Origin: Macrobrachium rosenbergii
Taxonomy: Eukaryota > Arthropoda > Malacostraca > Decapoda > Palaemonidae
Length of the DNA stretch: 64,000 nucleotides
Reading direction: 5' to 3'
Assembly: GCF_040412425.1 (NCBI RefSeq)
Contig: NC_089742.1
Span: 72,835,271 to 72,899,270 of the forward strand
In this document: positions 31,523 to 43,594 of the stretch, piece by piece
Layout of the letters: each line of letters starts with the position of its first letter
Numbering within the stretch: position 1 is the first letter of the stretch
Notes under the pieces: model-generated
The model's database searches: none
What the model was told of the DNA's origin: nothing
What the model saw: only the letters and a program-made list of their open reading frames with translations
Position numbers and translations under genes: made by a program

Positions 31523-31794
31523 CTTTGGTACTCTTTCTAGAGTGACTTTTGTAGGAACGGACATTCTGCCATTTTGATACAAGAGGCGAACTAATGTGCG
31601 CACCCATAAACCTAATGTTTGGTGTGCTATTGGCCACAATACAAGCCAAGCTGTAAGGCGAGTCAGAGTAGCATTTAAGGCTACATCTGTTGTTGAGGGA
31701 TCAGCAACAATACGTGGAGCTAACGCTTCAACTACAACAGTTGGGACTAATGACAGAAGATGTGCCATGGCTGGACACACCTCAGATCCTCCAT
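31523..31794 (-). CDS. USP38: exon of a USP35/USP38-family deubiquitinase
   Basis: This 272-bp minus-strand exon is bounded by a pyrimidine-rich acceptor (CATGTTTTTCAG) and a donor (AAAG then GTATAT). It is phase 1 in and phase 0 out, with 90 whole codons and no stop. Its text (HLLSLVPTVVVEALAPRIV; DPSTTDVALNATLTRLTAWL; WPIAHQTLGLWVRTLV; VPTKVTLERVPK) follows the N-terminal helical region of human USP38/USP35: D-P-x3-D-x5-L-x-R-x3-W-L, W-P-x-A-x-Q, W-V-x2-L and V-T-L. That region precedes the catalytic Cys domain, so no active site is in this exon. The family removes ubiquitin chains. USP35 versus USP38 is not separable here. The other exons were not found, so the introns must be long. Confidence 0.72.
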
Positions 31795-32200
31795 CTGAAA
31801 AACATGAAAAAATATATTCAGTTAACACTCTGAAATTTGACTTACAGGTAAGATTTTGTTAATTCATAACTAATAAGATAGCTAGTAATCCGAGTTATTC
31901 AAAACACAGCTACATAACATTTGATGAAATCTTATAAAAAAATCTATAAAAACACATTTTAAGAGTAATTTGTATTCTTCCTCGCTATACAAACTGTACC
32001 TTTTCATATGTGGTGTCAACCTTTGTACATGCATGCAGACAGCCATGTCTGCCTGAGAAAACAAAAAAAATAATGCAGGGAGGCCTTGGGTAAGTTGCCC
32101 ACTCCTCAGCCTACCTATGCCACTGTAGAGTCTGGCTTGATTGATAGCATGTTCTTGTAAGTAGATCACCCTCAGAGCAGGTTGGTAGAGGTGAGTTTGT
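31795..32200. other. non-coding, intron-like, upstream of the exon
   Basis: No further exon is recognised. The minus-strand 95-codon frame at 31882-32169 shows no domain. Part of 32100-32200 may already belong to the DIRS end that follows. Confidence 0.35.
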
Positions 32201-32204
32201 TCCT

Positions 32205-33240
32205 ATATGAAAAAACATGGTTTGTATACCTAAGAAAAATACAAATTGCTTTAAAAATTTGTCATTTGTTCCAACGGGATACAAACCTTCACTTTTAATA
32301 TGTGGAGAGTTACCATTTAGGTGGGAGGATGACCTACTTCATACTAGGCTTAACATATGGGATGCCATGTGTGTTCCTCCAGGCCACTCCCCACACCATG
32401 TGTGACCTCTACCCCATACCCCACAGACTACCCAATGGACCAAAAATTGAACTTCTCTGCCAACTTGTCCATGTCTAGTTGGGTGGAACACCTCTTTCCA
32501 GACCATACTTGATGACTCTGTGACCCAAGGGTACACGGAAGTACTACAGTACCTACAACTTAACTCTAGTGTTGTAATAACCTCCAGTCCTACTCATCTC
32601 CTTACATGGACCCTTCATTTACAGGTCAGGTCCATGGGGATGAATTTTCTCCCTACTCTTCTTGCTCTGGGGAAGTTAGGTACCACTCATCCTAGATGAA
32701 GCAATACTGTTGGCTCTACCCAGATGGGGCTGTATTGCTGGTGGTGCTGGTGGTACGTCTCCTGTCACGCTCTTTGCTGGGTTGCTACTACCAGGCCCAA
32801 CATGAAGGTATCCAGGGATCTGTGGGCCATGTCCCTGAAGGAGAACGTCATGAAGCATGAAGGTGGTTTGCCTTTTCCACACCACTTCCTTCATTACCTG
32901 TCAGATGGGGCAGTTCTTCCTGGAGATTACCTAAGGGCCTCTGCACTGCACATCATGAGCTCTCACCTTCCCTAAGGGGTGCCTCCACTGCCTGGTTGGC
33001 ACTGTATGCTCTCATGATTACCTCCCTTATCCAGGAAATGGTGTTCAATACCACCTCCTGCTTTTCCCTGTACTTTCAGCCATTTACATGCTCGTTGTTG
33101 GGCCTCTATTATTTTTACGTGATGCTTTACTGCCCTAAGAGGACACAACAGCATCCTATCCTTTCTTTCTCCCCCTACAAAGTCCTGTAGGGAAGGTATG
33201 GTGAAGCCCCCTTGAACTGCAGGTCAGGGACAGCATGGTT
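32205..33240 (-). mobile_element. DIRS-like retroelement, copy C (recombinase end and terminus)
   Basis: The terminus at 32231-32300 (GAAAAATACAAATTGC, AAATTTGTCATTTGTTCC, then ACAAACC) matches 12020-12075 of copy B. On the minus strand the recombinase C-terminal half follows: CPLRAVKHHVKIIEAQQRAC at 33143-33085, an ISFWIREVI-like helix at about 33050, and KRQTTFMLHDVLLQGHGPQI at 32880-32815 (compare LRQTTFTSFCLQDIAHRSLD in copy B). RT and RNase H are absent. Confidence 0.7.
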
Positions 33241-33439
33241 CTGTGTCTTAGGAGATGAATTCTGATGTGAATGAAAAGAACATAACATACCGACCTGCCA
33301 ACTGGGAGATCATATACGATAGGCTGTGTAGTTCCCCTACTATCTTGGCCAACGATAAGGCTTACAGGAAAACTGTCTCAAGTGTGGGGTCGCTGTCTGT
33401 TGCTTACTTCACCTGTGTGTGTGCTGCTCTTCGTGCTTA

Positions 33440-35255
33440 CGATCAGCAGAAGTTTTAAAAACTTGTGAGGAGGTTTAAAAGTCCTCCTCCATCTCCTCCC
33501 CTCCACCAGCTCGACTGTGTTGTTGCTCAGACTGACATCTTCTTCCTCTGCCTCCTGTGACTCCTGGGAGACATTAAGTGGTGAAGCAGTTGGAAGAGGC
33601 ATAGAGGTACCTAGAGGGTCAAGATCACTGAAGTGGGGCAGTGACACATCAGATTCTTGGGCAAAGGAGCCCCGCATATCGATGAAGGCAGCAGAAGACA
33701 TACTCGGCTGCAGTTCCAAGCTGAAGAAGCTGTTGAGGGTACTTTGACTATACAAACAAAAATTCTGCTTAGCAATGTCAACCCTTTGATACTCTCATAT
33801 TCGTGCAGCCGCGTCCAAGGCCCCAGGGAAATCGATGGGGTCCACGCTGGGGTTCTCCAATATCTTGATAACCACACTGAAGGCCATTCGCATATGCTTC
33901 TATGAGGGGAATTGTTGTGGAACAGCCTCATCTTTGTCCTCGTCTTCAGTTGCTTCCTCGTCACCACAAGCAACTGCAGCATCTATCTCGCTATTGAAGA
34001 GAAGTTGGTAGCCAGGGTCACCACTGTTATTATCCAGACACTCCTGTAGGTCATCCTCGGGAATGTCATCACCTCCAGTCGCAAGTGTGGAACGGAAGTT
34101 GTCGACATCGAACCCCTGGAAGTTCAGGCATTGCTGAGGGTCTCTACCATAACGTCCCTCCAAGCATTGGTGAAGTTGTACATGACAGACTTCAGCAAAT
34201 ATTTCTGAAGATTTCAGTGTCCGTTCGCCCCCGTGTATCCAAGCCTCGCTTCCTTTCCTCCTCATCCTCCAATACTACCATCACCTCCTTCAGGAACTTC
34301 TGGTACAGCTGCTTCATTGCAACAATAACACCTTAGTCCATTGGCTGAATGAGTGCAGTCACATTAGGCTGTAAATATATGACCCTGATACAACCTTCAT
34401 CACCAATAAATTGGGCTGTGTTGGGGTGTGCAGGCACATTGTCCATGAGAAGCAATGCCTTCACCCAAAGTCTAGCAATGCCAAGGCCCTGTGTCTGATG
34501 ACGAATAACCTCCTTACAAAAATGATTATGGAACCAATCGGAAATCTTGAAGGTGAACCAAGCCTTTGCTGAATGATATCAAATCACTGGGGGCTATCTA
34601 TCAACCCAAGCAGGACATGTGGTTGCTTTGCATGTCCACCTACCACTGGTTTGCAATGATGCCTACCAGTAGCAACTGCGCAGAACAAAGCAGACACACG
34701 TTTCTTGGAAAGCTTTTGACTGAGTAAATTCTTTTTCTTCTTATCAGCCAAGGTGTTAGTGGGTAAGGAGCCATAGAATAGACTAGTTTTGTCAGCACTA
34801 TATATCTGCCCTAAAACAAGGCCTCACAATATTTGGCAAAATTCCTCTATGCCCTACTCAGAAGCATCCAAAGCTTCACCACCATGAGTTTTCTGGTTAG
34901 AAATTTTATGTTGAATTTTGAACAGGAACATCCAACTTTCAACTCAGCGCTGCGTATGTTCACACCAGCAGCCCTTTGTTGCTGAAACCACATCAAGGTA
35001 GATAAATCAACGTAATAATGGGCTTTTGCTGTGACCTTGAGGGCTTGACTCTTGGCCATCTTCTTGCTGAATTCTGTCTTGTACTTCTTCACCTTGTCCT
35101 GGGAAGTCTTAATATCATCCAAGGTTGACCAGGCTATGCCATATTCCTCCATTATACATGACCAGGACAAAACCTTGCTCCATCCTCTCAATTTCTAATT
35201 TCTGTTTAAGAGTCAAGACCTTCCTTGCCCTCTTAGAATGAGGTGGGGCCATACA
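33440..35255 (-). mobile_element. Tigger/jerky-like transposase gene, minus strand, nearly full length
   Basis: The minus-strand text runs from a basic start MAPPHSKRARKVLTLKQKLE (35250-35190) to an acidic tail at 33480. The HTH and CENP-B region is at 35190-34850 (EEYGIAWSTLDDIKTSQDKV; KVTAKAHYYVDLSTLMWFQQ). DDE blocks follow: KALLLMDNVPAHPNTAQF with the second Asp (34460-34410) and VIYLQPNVTALIQPMD with the third Asp, immediately followed by an in-frame stop (34340). QESQEAEEEDVSLSNNTVEL is the C terminus. No TIR is recognised. Stops and shifts make it a pseudogene of a family distinct from the 22-kb copy. Confidence 0.82.
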
Positions 35256-35780
35256 CACAATTCACAGCACCACATAAAACACAAGCAGGACCTGCAGTGC
35301 TTCTGGCACTACAAGGTAAGCCATGTGCTTAGCATAAAGCATCACGTATGCAATCTGAACAGTTCAAGTAAAAATGTATGAGTGCTTGTTCACCCCTGCA
35401 CCTTTTACAATACACTCATAAACTGATGGCATATCCAAATCAGCCAATCAATAAAAAGTGATAATTATCATGATGTGTTAGGTGACGCCATACTTTTAAG
35501 CCAATAGTAATTGCAAACACTCACTCTTTCTCTCTACCTCTTTTGCTGTGTGTGTTAGTATGTGTTTCTTAGCCCAGTACTGTATCATGTGTTGCCATTT
35601 TTTTTGCTTTGCTTGATTTACTATATAGTATTTCATTACAGGTTTAGCTGACTTGAAGTATGATTAGCACACAAAATAAAAAGATATTTTATCACTATTG
35701 ATATTTCATCTCTAATCACCGTAAAAATATTTAAAATGCAAACTTGCAACTGTGTGTATGTATATATATTTATAATATGT
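35256..35780. other. non-coding flank of the Tigger
   Basis: AT-rich text, probably 5' UTR of the transposon at its start. No repeat end or exon is recognised. Confidence 0.35.
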
Positions 35781-35786
35781 ATACAT

Positions 35787-35885
<99 letters not shown>
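35760..35885. repeat. (TA)n microsatellite
   Basis: About 95 bp of nearly pure TA dinucleotides (35788-35883), with one AAA interruption near 35860. Confidence 0.95.
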
Positions 35886-36039
35886 CAAACTTATGTATCT
35901 AATGAATTTTTATATAGCTTTCTTTATATACAGTCCACATTATATATATCTATATATATAATCCTGTGTGACCTCCACTTGAGTCTTTCTCTGATCCTTC
36001 CTCCAGTCCCGTTTCCCTTGCTACTGTTTATATGGATTT

Positions 36040-36251
36040 TTCAGTGTCTTCAAAGCCGTTTCCGGTGTTCCATCGTGTTGTTGGTGTTTGAAGGCGTTCT
36101 CTAAACACAGTCTAGATGTTTTGTTGGTGTTCCTGTACAGATGATTTTTCAGATCATCTTCCCAACAGTGTTTGGCAACTGCCGGCGTCTTGTGATGCCT
36201 TATGTTCTGCGTTGGAGCGGAACCCGCTGCCATATAACCGGGACTGACTGA
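36040..36251. mobile_element. remnant of a CAGTCCCC-family MITE
   Basis: The right end reads GAGCGGAACCCGCTGCCATA followed by TAACCGGGACTGACTG, as at the ends of the other copies. The left end is not recognised. The 36021-36284 minus-strand frame over it is fortuitous. Confidence 0.45.
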
Positions 36252-36324
36252 AAATGTTCCTTTTCTATCTTTCCCTCTCCCCAAAATAGTTTTATATATA
36301 ATAATAAATAAATATATACATATA

Positions 36325-37345
36325 TATATACAAGCAGTCCCCAGGAAGCTAAATAATTTCAGGGTTCTGTATTCGAAACTGGCAAATCATGTAAAGAGCG
36401 AGCAAACAACATCTGCAGGGGTTCGTGCCAAACAATGTTCAATGCATCTAGACTGTTGTAGAGTTGCCTTCATAACTTGCCAACAACATGCGCTGCTGAA
36501 AAAGAGTAGCAAGGAAACGCTGAGGAAAGCAGAAAACGGCCAAGGTAGCTAACCTAAATATACAGTAAACCCCGTATTCGCGTTCTCAGAACAATTGTGT
36601 ATGTGATAAAGGACTCATTACATATATATCTATATATATAATATACAGGCAGTCGGTTTCGAGTTACGATGATTTTCTGTGGACTGAAAATATATATAAT
36701 AATAAATAAATATACATATATCTAGCCATCCCGGTTTACGACGGGGTTCCGTTCAATGCTGCGTCATAAGGTATTCGCGTTCTCAAAATTGGCGGGTTTC
36801 TCTTGGAACATATCTAGCCATCATTCGCGGAAAATTCGCCCATTTGCGGTATTTTTCACTGAGAAATACCCACTAATTACTGTATTTTCTTATAATTTTC
36901 CATGAATAAATGCACTTTTTGTGATAAAACTATTAAACTACTCAGGTATAAGCCTTTTTACAGGGTTTTTCTTGGTTTAAGCTATCAAAATGGGCAGTTC
37001 TCAAAATGTGCAGTTCTAAGTGTTTTTAGAGGGGTTTTAAGCATTCGCGGATTTGACCTATTCACGGGGGTGTGTGGGATGCATCCCCGCGAATACTGTA
37101 TGAGAAAGTCGTAAGAAAACCTTACTTTGTTGAACCATTCGGGTGCCTTATTGAGTTTTTCATCAAAACCTCCAAATTTTGACCATTCTGCCCTTTTGGA
37201 GCCATATTTCTTCTGTCAATTCGGCATAATAAACCCAGAACATGCATTGTAGCCCAGGAAATAATTTTTGATGAATATATATGAAGTGTTGTAAACTCTG
37301 AACATTGGAAGCTGAGCCTGTCATAACCAAGGGACTGCCTGTATG
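36325..37345. mobile_element. mosaic of nested TA-type MITE fragments
   Basis: Several MITE ends are intermixed: CAAGCAGTCCCCAGGAAGC (36334), CAGTAAACCCCGTATTCGCG (36563), CAGGCAGTCGGTTTCGAG (36647), CCCGGTTTACGACGGGGTTC (36731), and closing ends CCCCGCGAATACTG (37085-37098) and AAGGGACTGCCTG (37329). A CAGTCCCC-family element whose interior is at 37110-37330 appears split by a Tigger-derived MITE ending at 37098. The exact order of insertions is not resolved. Confidence 0.55.
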
Positions 37346-38065
<720 letters not shown>

Positions 38066-38078
38066 AAATACACTACAT

Positions 38079-38462
38079 TCAATCACAGCCATTTTCTTTT
38101 TCTGCTTGCATTTTCTCTCTTTCAGCCTGCATCATCAGCTTAATCAAATTTTCTTCTGCTTCTATGTGTCTAAGCTCTGTTTCTGCATCACTTTTCTCTT
38201 TCTTTTGCTCTTGTGTATCTATAAATTCTACTTCAGCTGCATTCAACAATTCTTGTGCCTCTCCTAACTCTTCATCTATTTTACCAGAGTCCATCAATGC
38301 TTGGATTGCAATACATCTGATTTGTGCCTTAATCATACCACTAGACACATTACCCTGACATGCCACTGCTAAAGCAGTCCACTGTGCCTTAGTCAGGTTG
38401 GATTCAGATAACTCGTGGATGGATGGAGCTGCTAAAAACTTCTGCACATTGAATAGAGCCAT
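38079..38462 (-). pseudogene. Gag-like N terminus of an LTR element
   Basis: The 127-codon minus-strand frame starts MALFNVQKFLAAPSIHELSE and continues SNLTKAQWTALAVACQGNVS, a short helical module like the SAP-type N termini of some LTR-element Gag proteins. A Glu/Lys-rich coiled coil follows (ELRHIEAEENLIKLMMQAER). It begins about 130 bp downstream of a PBS-like site, the normal Gag position. It ends at a stop beside unrelated Tigger sequence, so the element is truncated. No protease or RT is present. It could also be a domesticated fragment, but nothing shows that. Confidence 0.5.
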
Positions 38463-38590
38463 TTTCTCTTAGTTACTCAACTAAATAACTCACAATACAA
38501 TACAAAAATAATTATGTGGTCACTCTCCTATCAAAATATATCCCTAACACGACCAGTATAAACCATGAAACCAGAGTGATATTTTGTTTT

Positions 38591-38612
38591 GTTCCTGGGT
38601 CTGGGCACCAAA
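38591..38612 (-). other. primer-binding-site-like sequence and LTR end
   Basis: On the minus strand TGGTGCCCAGACCCAGGAAC follows GCTTCGTGACAATAGAATT. TGACA could be the CA end of an LTR, with TGGTGCCCAG as the tRNA-binding site. The matching LTR would extend upward from 38620; its far end is not defined. Confidence 0.5.
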
Positions 38613-38619
38613 TTCTATT

Positions 38620-39523
38620 GTCACGAAGCATACAAAGTACCTGGTTATTGCAGAACTAATCACAAAATTCAACAATTTACCTCACTCCAGCCAGATACCT
38701 GAATTCTCATAACAATAAAAATTACGACTGAGTACTCTAAAGGTAGCAATGATCCCTTAAAAAGCTCATTAATCATGTGAAAAAATCAAACTAAGTTTAT
38801 CAAACAAAGTGTGAGGTATCAACAATTAAACAAGAAATACACTAGAGTAAAAGGGCATCACTCCATTAAACAACTTTAACTGTTTCCCTAGTCTTAATTC
38901 ACTTCAGCAAAACTAAAGGAACAAAACATGTTTATCAATTTGCCTTATGCACACAATTAATCCCATTCACTGGTGGTCAGTAAATGAAACACTGGTTTTA
39001 AAAACATTAAATACAAAAATTTATTTTCATATTCAAAATTTATCATTAGAATTTGCAATCTGAAAAATTTACTATTACTTGAAAGCAACACAAAAAAAAT
39101 TCAATTAATTCTTGAGTTAAATCACAAAACTTTAATTTATCAAGAAAGTAAACTAATCAAGCAAAATTTAAACTAGAAATATTTAAAATACTAAGTAAAT
39201 AAAGTTAAATCACCAAAATATAAAATGTGAAAAATCAAGAGATTGCAAACACAACAACACACAAAAATACACAGCAGATTTATCAACAATAATTTCACTA
39301 AAGCAAAATTTCCCTAATATACCTTATTATACCATGGTAATAATAAGTAAAACCCATTTTGCCCTACAAAAGCTTGTGAAAACCTTTGCAAAATCACTTG
39401 CAGTTGCTTTAGATTCACAAAACACTTTATAAGGCGGCGTTACTGTTTTCCTAACGTCAGATCTCAAAAGCTAAGATTAACACCAGTGACCACACAAATA
39501 TTCTACGTTAAATTTTCTCTTTT

Positions 39524-39556
<33 letters not shown>

Positions 39557-40200
39557 CAACTTTAATGGTCTCTAAAATCAGAATGAACAAATCTGAGGAT
39601 TCCAGTGGGAAACAAAACATTTAAGCGACATCAGAACAATACGTGATCAGAGCAACACAATCTTACAAAACATGACTTAATCGATCAATATATGTGCATT
39701 TACTCTCAAAAAGGCATATATGATTCAAGCAGAAAATTGACAGGACAAACCCCTAACGAAATCTCAACATGACCAGAACAGACAGTGGCTGGCCAGCCAC
39801 AAAAGGGACGCTTTCAAAACAAAGACGAAGAACCAAAGTTGGTTTTCAGAACAGTACATGATACAATATGAAATCACTCGTCTTTTTTTGTATGGGACAA
39901 AGCTTCCCATGACTTGATTGCCATTCCGGCACTAGTTACCTCGTTATCTTCTCGACAACAACCAAACCAAAACACATCATGAGTACAGAAAACTTGTTGC
40001 TATGAGACATAATGTGGGTCATATACTAGTTATTATTAAAACGTATTAAAGTACCAACTTTAAATTACGCTGTTATCTAAATCACTAACTCTTTTGAGAT
40101 CTGACAGTACACTACATAAGATATTTCAACAATTATCATTACACATAATACATTATAAATAGAAGAATAAATATATCAAAACTATGGGGTGATATACATA
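38620..40200 (-). repeat. possible solo 5' LTR region, AT-rich
   Basis: From TGTCACGAAGC at 38620 upward there is about 1.6 kb of AT-rich, non-coding text with a short (GA)n tract at 39528-39554. It is in the right place to be the LTR of the Gag-bearing element, but without a second copy the boundary is unknown. Confidence 0.3.
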
Positions 40201-40243
40201 TTACAAGGCAACATCATGAAAATATATATATACACACACACAC

Positions 40244-40800
40244 AGGTACCATCCGACTTACAACTGCTTGACATACAACCACTCGTACTTACAACCATAC
40301 TTCTGGCAGTAAGGCTAGGTGGGCTGATGCATTAGAGCACATGCCATATGACAGTTGACCACCGAGTTACTCGGCAACACGCCATCTCAGGAGAGCTCTC
40401 TTGTCACTCAGGCAGCATCAGTTTAAGTTACCATGCCATATCAGCAGCCTCATACGGTATTAACTGTACTGTACAGTAGACTAAATTGCAAACCAAAATA
40501 CGTTAAAATCGACTTGGGACATGTATGCAAGAACCTAACCTTGTTGTAAATCAATGTCTACCTGCACATAATATACATTACATAAATGATTGAAATACAA
40601 CAACAGGAGTACATTATGGTAAAAAGATTGAAATAACGACTGTGCTGTACATAACATTTCAGTATTATGTAGGTACTTTATATAACAAAGGTTTGATATT
40701 ATGCCCTACTCAGTATGTCGGCCACTTTCAAAGGTTTGACTCACATCCATTTTGACTTACAATTGGTTGGTTGAACCAAGCTTGGTTGGAACTTGTGTAT
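40244..40800. mobile_element. possible pogo-type MITE remnant
   Basis: The left part reads CAGGTACCATCCGACTTACA and the right part has TTTTGACTTACAATTGGTTG near 40750, resembling CAGGTA-type ends whose interior mimics a strand-symmetric GACTTACAA word. It codes for nothing. Confidence 0.35.
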
Positions 40801-40801
40801 G

Positions 40802-40804
<3 letters not shown>

Positions 40805-40842
<38 letters not shown>
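40805..40842. repeat. (TA)n microsatellite
   Basis: About 36 bp of pure TA dinucleotides. Confidence 0.95.
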
Positions 40843-40843
<1 letters not shown>

Positions 40844-41043
40844 ATGGTAGGCTACTATATATGTATATCAATACAGCATGAAGGAATGCGTGCTTGAGAA
40901 TATCACTAAGTCCACGCTGGAAAATGAGTGAAAACCGGGACTTTGAACAAGTACTTTCGTAGTTTATTCTACATTTTCAAGTTCACACTGAATACAAAAG
41001 AAGTTGACAGATTTCTATACAAAAACAGAAAGTGGGGGCAGGG

Positions 41044-41415
41044 TTACAGTTTGTTAATCTGGGCAGCATGTTCTTTAAACAAAAAAGACAGGGACAAAGG
41101 ATCAAGGGATAATCCAGGGTGGAGATTAACATTCCTGGTGGAAGTAGCTTCAATGAAGACAGTCTCTAGCAGATTTCTTTTCCGATAGTCGTTGACTTTG
41201 TAGATAACCGTTGACTTATCCCAGTTCATCCCATGGCCTGTCTTAAATCAATGATCCACAATGCCATTATTTGATAAGCCTCTTGAAAGGGCATATTTGT
41301 GTTGGAAGCTTCTTACTTTTAGTCCTTTTGATGTTTGACCAATATAAATCTATTACATTCTTTACAAGGAATACTGTATACAATAGTTTGAATTGGGTTG
41401 GCTATTCTTAATTAG
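41044..41415 (-). pseudogene. GIY-YIG endonuclease of the Penelope-like element
   Basis: VYSIPCKECN supplies the first Tyr-x and a Cys pair, then after a one-base shift IYIGQTSKGLKVRSFQHKYA carries YIG and the catalytic Arg. One in-frame TGA lies before FKTGHG. MNWDKSTVIYKV, KRNLLETVFIEAT (catalytic Glu) and NVNLHPGLSLDPL complete the domain. The enzyme would nick DNA to prime reverse transcription. One frameshift and one stop disable it. Confidence 0.85.
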
Positions 41416-41551
41416 CTTATTTCTCAAAATATTATTATATTTAAATACTAAGTTAATATCAATAGTTTTAAAAATGGGCACTGCAGGAATGAAATTAGGA
41501 TGAAATGGTAAACAGACAATATTCTTAAGTTCATTGTTAACACTGGTTGGA

Positions 41552-42235
41552 TTATAATGTCTTTTTTGCTTTATTTTTACAAAGTTCTAAAAAATATGGA
41601 GGGTAACATAATGAATCTCCTATTTTAACAATAATTTTAAACTCCTCTTCCAAAAATTCAGGACTACAAATTCTAAGAGCTCTAAGATACAAACTGGAAA
41701 ATGTTGACACCTTAATTTGTTTAGCACGGTTAGAGTAAAAATGAATATATGACAAATTATTCGTGGGTTTCCTATATACTTTAAAACAAAAATTGGTGTT
41801 ATTTCTAATAACTAAGACATCCAGAAATGGTATACAATTATTTTCTTCATATTCTATTGTGAATTTTATGGATGGTACAAGATTAGTAATTGTTTGCAAG
41901 AAATCAGGAATATTTATATTTTCTTTAACAATACAAAAACAATCGTCTACATATCTAACACAAAACAACTTAGAGAAGAGATTCCTTGGAATAAGTCTAG
42001 ACTCAAAGAATTCCATGTAAATATTAGACAAAAGTGGCGAAAGAGGGTTCCCCATAGCCATACCAAATATTTGTTCATAAAAATTACCATTGAAAGTGAA
42101 TTTACAGTTTTTTATACAAAGGGATATCAAATTAATAACAACATTGGTAGGTAATTCTAGATTATACAAGTCCAAATGTTGTGATAAATATTGAGGTAAG
42201 TCATCAATAGGAACTTTAGTAAATAAAGATGCCAC
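41552..42235 (-). pseudogene. Penelope reverse transcriptase
   Basis: The frame of 227 codons starts MASLFTKVPIDDLPQYLSQH, so the motif-A Asp region (SLFTKVP preceded by Asp in the family) is just inside. FEQIFG-like NFYEQIFGMAMGNPLSPLLS is the motif B block, and FCVRYVDDCFCIVKEN holds the catalytic YVDD pair. ENNCIPFLDVLVIRN is the conserved FLD block and YRKPTNNLSYIHFYSNR the typical Penelope motif after it. Residues look intact, but the N-terminal part is absent. Confidence 0.88.
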
Positions 42236-42349
42236 ATCAAAACTGGTTAATCTGTCGTACTGGATAATTCAATATGGGAAAGTCTAGTAAAGAAATCAAC
42301 AGTTTTGTAAATGGGAATTTGAAATAGTACCCAGAATAGGTGATAGTAA

Positions 42350-43000
42350 TTTAACCCTTAAATGCCATCTGGACATATTTTACATCGACAAAAATTGTCT
42401 GTCGGGTGCCAAGTGGACGTAAAATACATTGACTACAAAAAGTTTTTTTAAATATTCGCGGAAAAATACTTACAGGCCTCGTTTGCGAAAAATTTTAAAT
42501 CACGCGCCTTGAGGGATGCTGGGAGTTCACGGATCACGCTGTTGTTTTGTTTACAAGCGTGACCCAGCAGCGCATGCGCGAATTTCTTTTTATCCCAAAA
42601 GAAAGCATCAACTGAAAATCTGCTGAAATTCTTTTAGTCAAATTCGTAATTTTTTTAGTCACTTTGTCGTAATTTTTGCACAAAAATCTCAGAAATTCTT
42701 TAGTCACTTTGTCGTAATTTTTGCACCGTTTTCTATTAGCCTTTACATGAAGTTTTATATATGAAAATGTGCACAATTTCATGTAGAATACAACAAAAAA
42801 TAACTCATGGTTGTAGCTTTTATCAATTTTGACATATTTTCATATAAATCATGATAAGTGCAAAATTTCAACCTTCAGTCGAACTTTGACTCGACCGAAA
42901 TGGTAAAAAAATGCAATTGTAAGCTAAAACTCTTACATTCTAGTAATATTCAATCATTTACCTTCATTTTGCAACAAACAAGAAGTCTCTAGCACATGGC
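42350..43000. mobile_element. second, truncated copy of the TTAA element
   Basis: It opens TTTAACCCTTAAATGCCAT, then CAAAAATTGTCTGTCGGGTG and CCAAGTGGACGT, as at 29178-29210 in the array element. One satellite-type unit follows (42700-42995), ending at TCTCTAGCAC. The rest of the array and the right end are missing. It abuts the truncated Penelope-like element. Confidence 0.7.
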
Positions 43001-43590
43001 CTTCTGAGGATCCACACAGCCTACTTGAACTGGGAGTTCAAAACATCAGTTTTGGTTACATGTGTAATTTTTCCACTTGAAATGTGAGCCAGATCACTAC
43101 TGAAGCAGAGCTCAAGAGTGGTTTGGGAAATTCTACATGCAAAAAAAAAAAGGGTGAGAGGCAAGACCCTAGAGGGAAGACTTCAAAAGTAGTGCTAAGA
43201 TTTTTCTAATCTCCTAATTCGAGACATCTTAGGTGATGTACTTAAACACTTCGGGATTCAGGAGACAATGATGGGACACTGTCAAAAACAGCTACTAATG
43301 GTTGACCAGGACTACTTTATATGATTTGTACACAACTGTTCTGTTACTTTACAAATGAGTTGTAAAAGGAATAAGACATTCCTCCCATTGGCCTCAGAAG
43401 TAGGTCTATCAAGGAGAGGTTAAAATTCTGAAGCATCATCAAGAGACTCTGCCTCTTCAGAACTAATATCTATAACTATTATCATCATCATCTCTTATAA
43501 GTATCTACATATGTACATACATATAGTACACACATACCTTCATATGCATGCATAAACATTACACATATAAATACATATATATAATATAAT
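43001..43590. other. unassigned stretch
   Basis: No repeat end is recognised. The minus strand near 43490-43440 reads DISSEEAESLDDASEF and a stop, an acidic tail-like string, but no splice pattern or homologue supports a gene. Confidence 0.3.
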
Positions 43591-43594
43591 CACA

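Larger units (their letters stand above)
40930..42345 (-). mobile_element. Penelope-like element, 5' truncated
   Basis: On the minus strand a reverse transcriptase (42345-41552) is followed by a GIY-YIG endonuclease (about 41410-41044). That arrangement is unique to Penelope-like elements. The N-terminal half of the RT and any upstream region are missing: at 42350 the sequence changes to the TTAA element. Confidence 0.88.

Noticed and set aside
31882..32169. 95-codon minus-strand frame as an upstream USP38 exon
   Set aside because: It does not resemble the USP38 segment expected before the recognised exon and lies beside a DIRS terminus.
33378..34265. Acidic minus-strand frames as a host protein
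   Set aside because: They line up with the C terminus of a Tigger/jerky-like transposase whose DDE blocks lie just upstream.
43440..43490. Acidic C-terminal string DISSEEAESLDDASEF as a host exon
   Set aside because: Too short, no supporting splice acceptor, and flanks are not recognisable.
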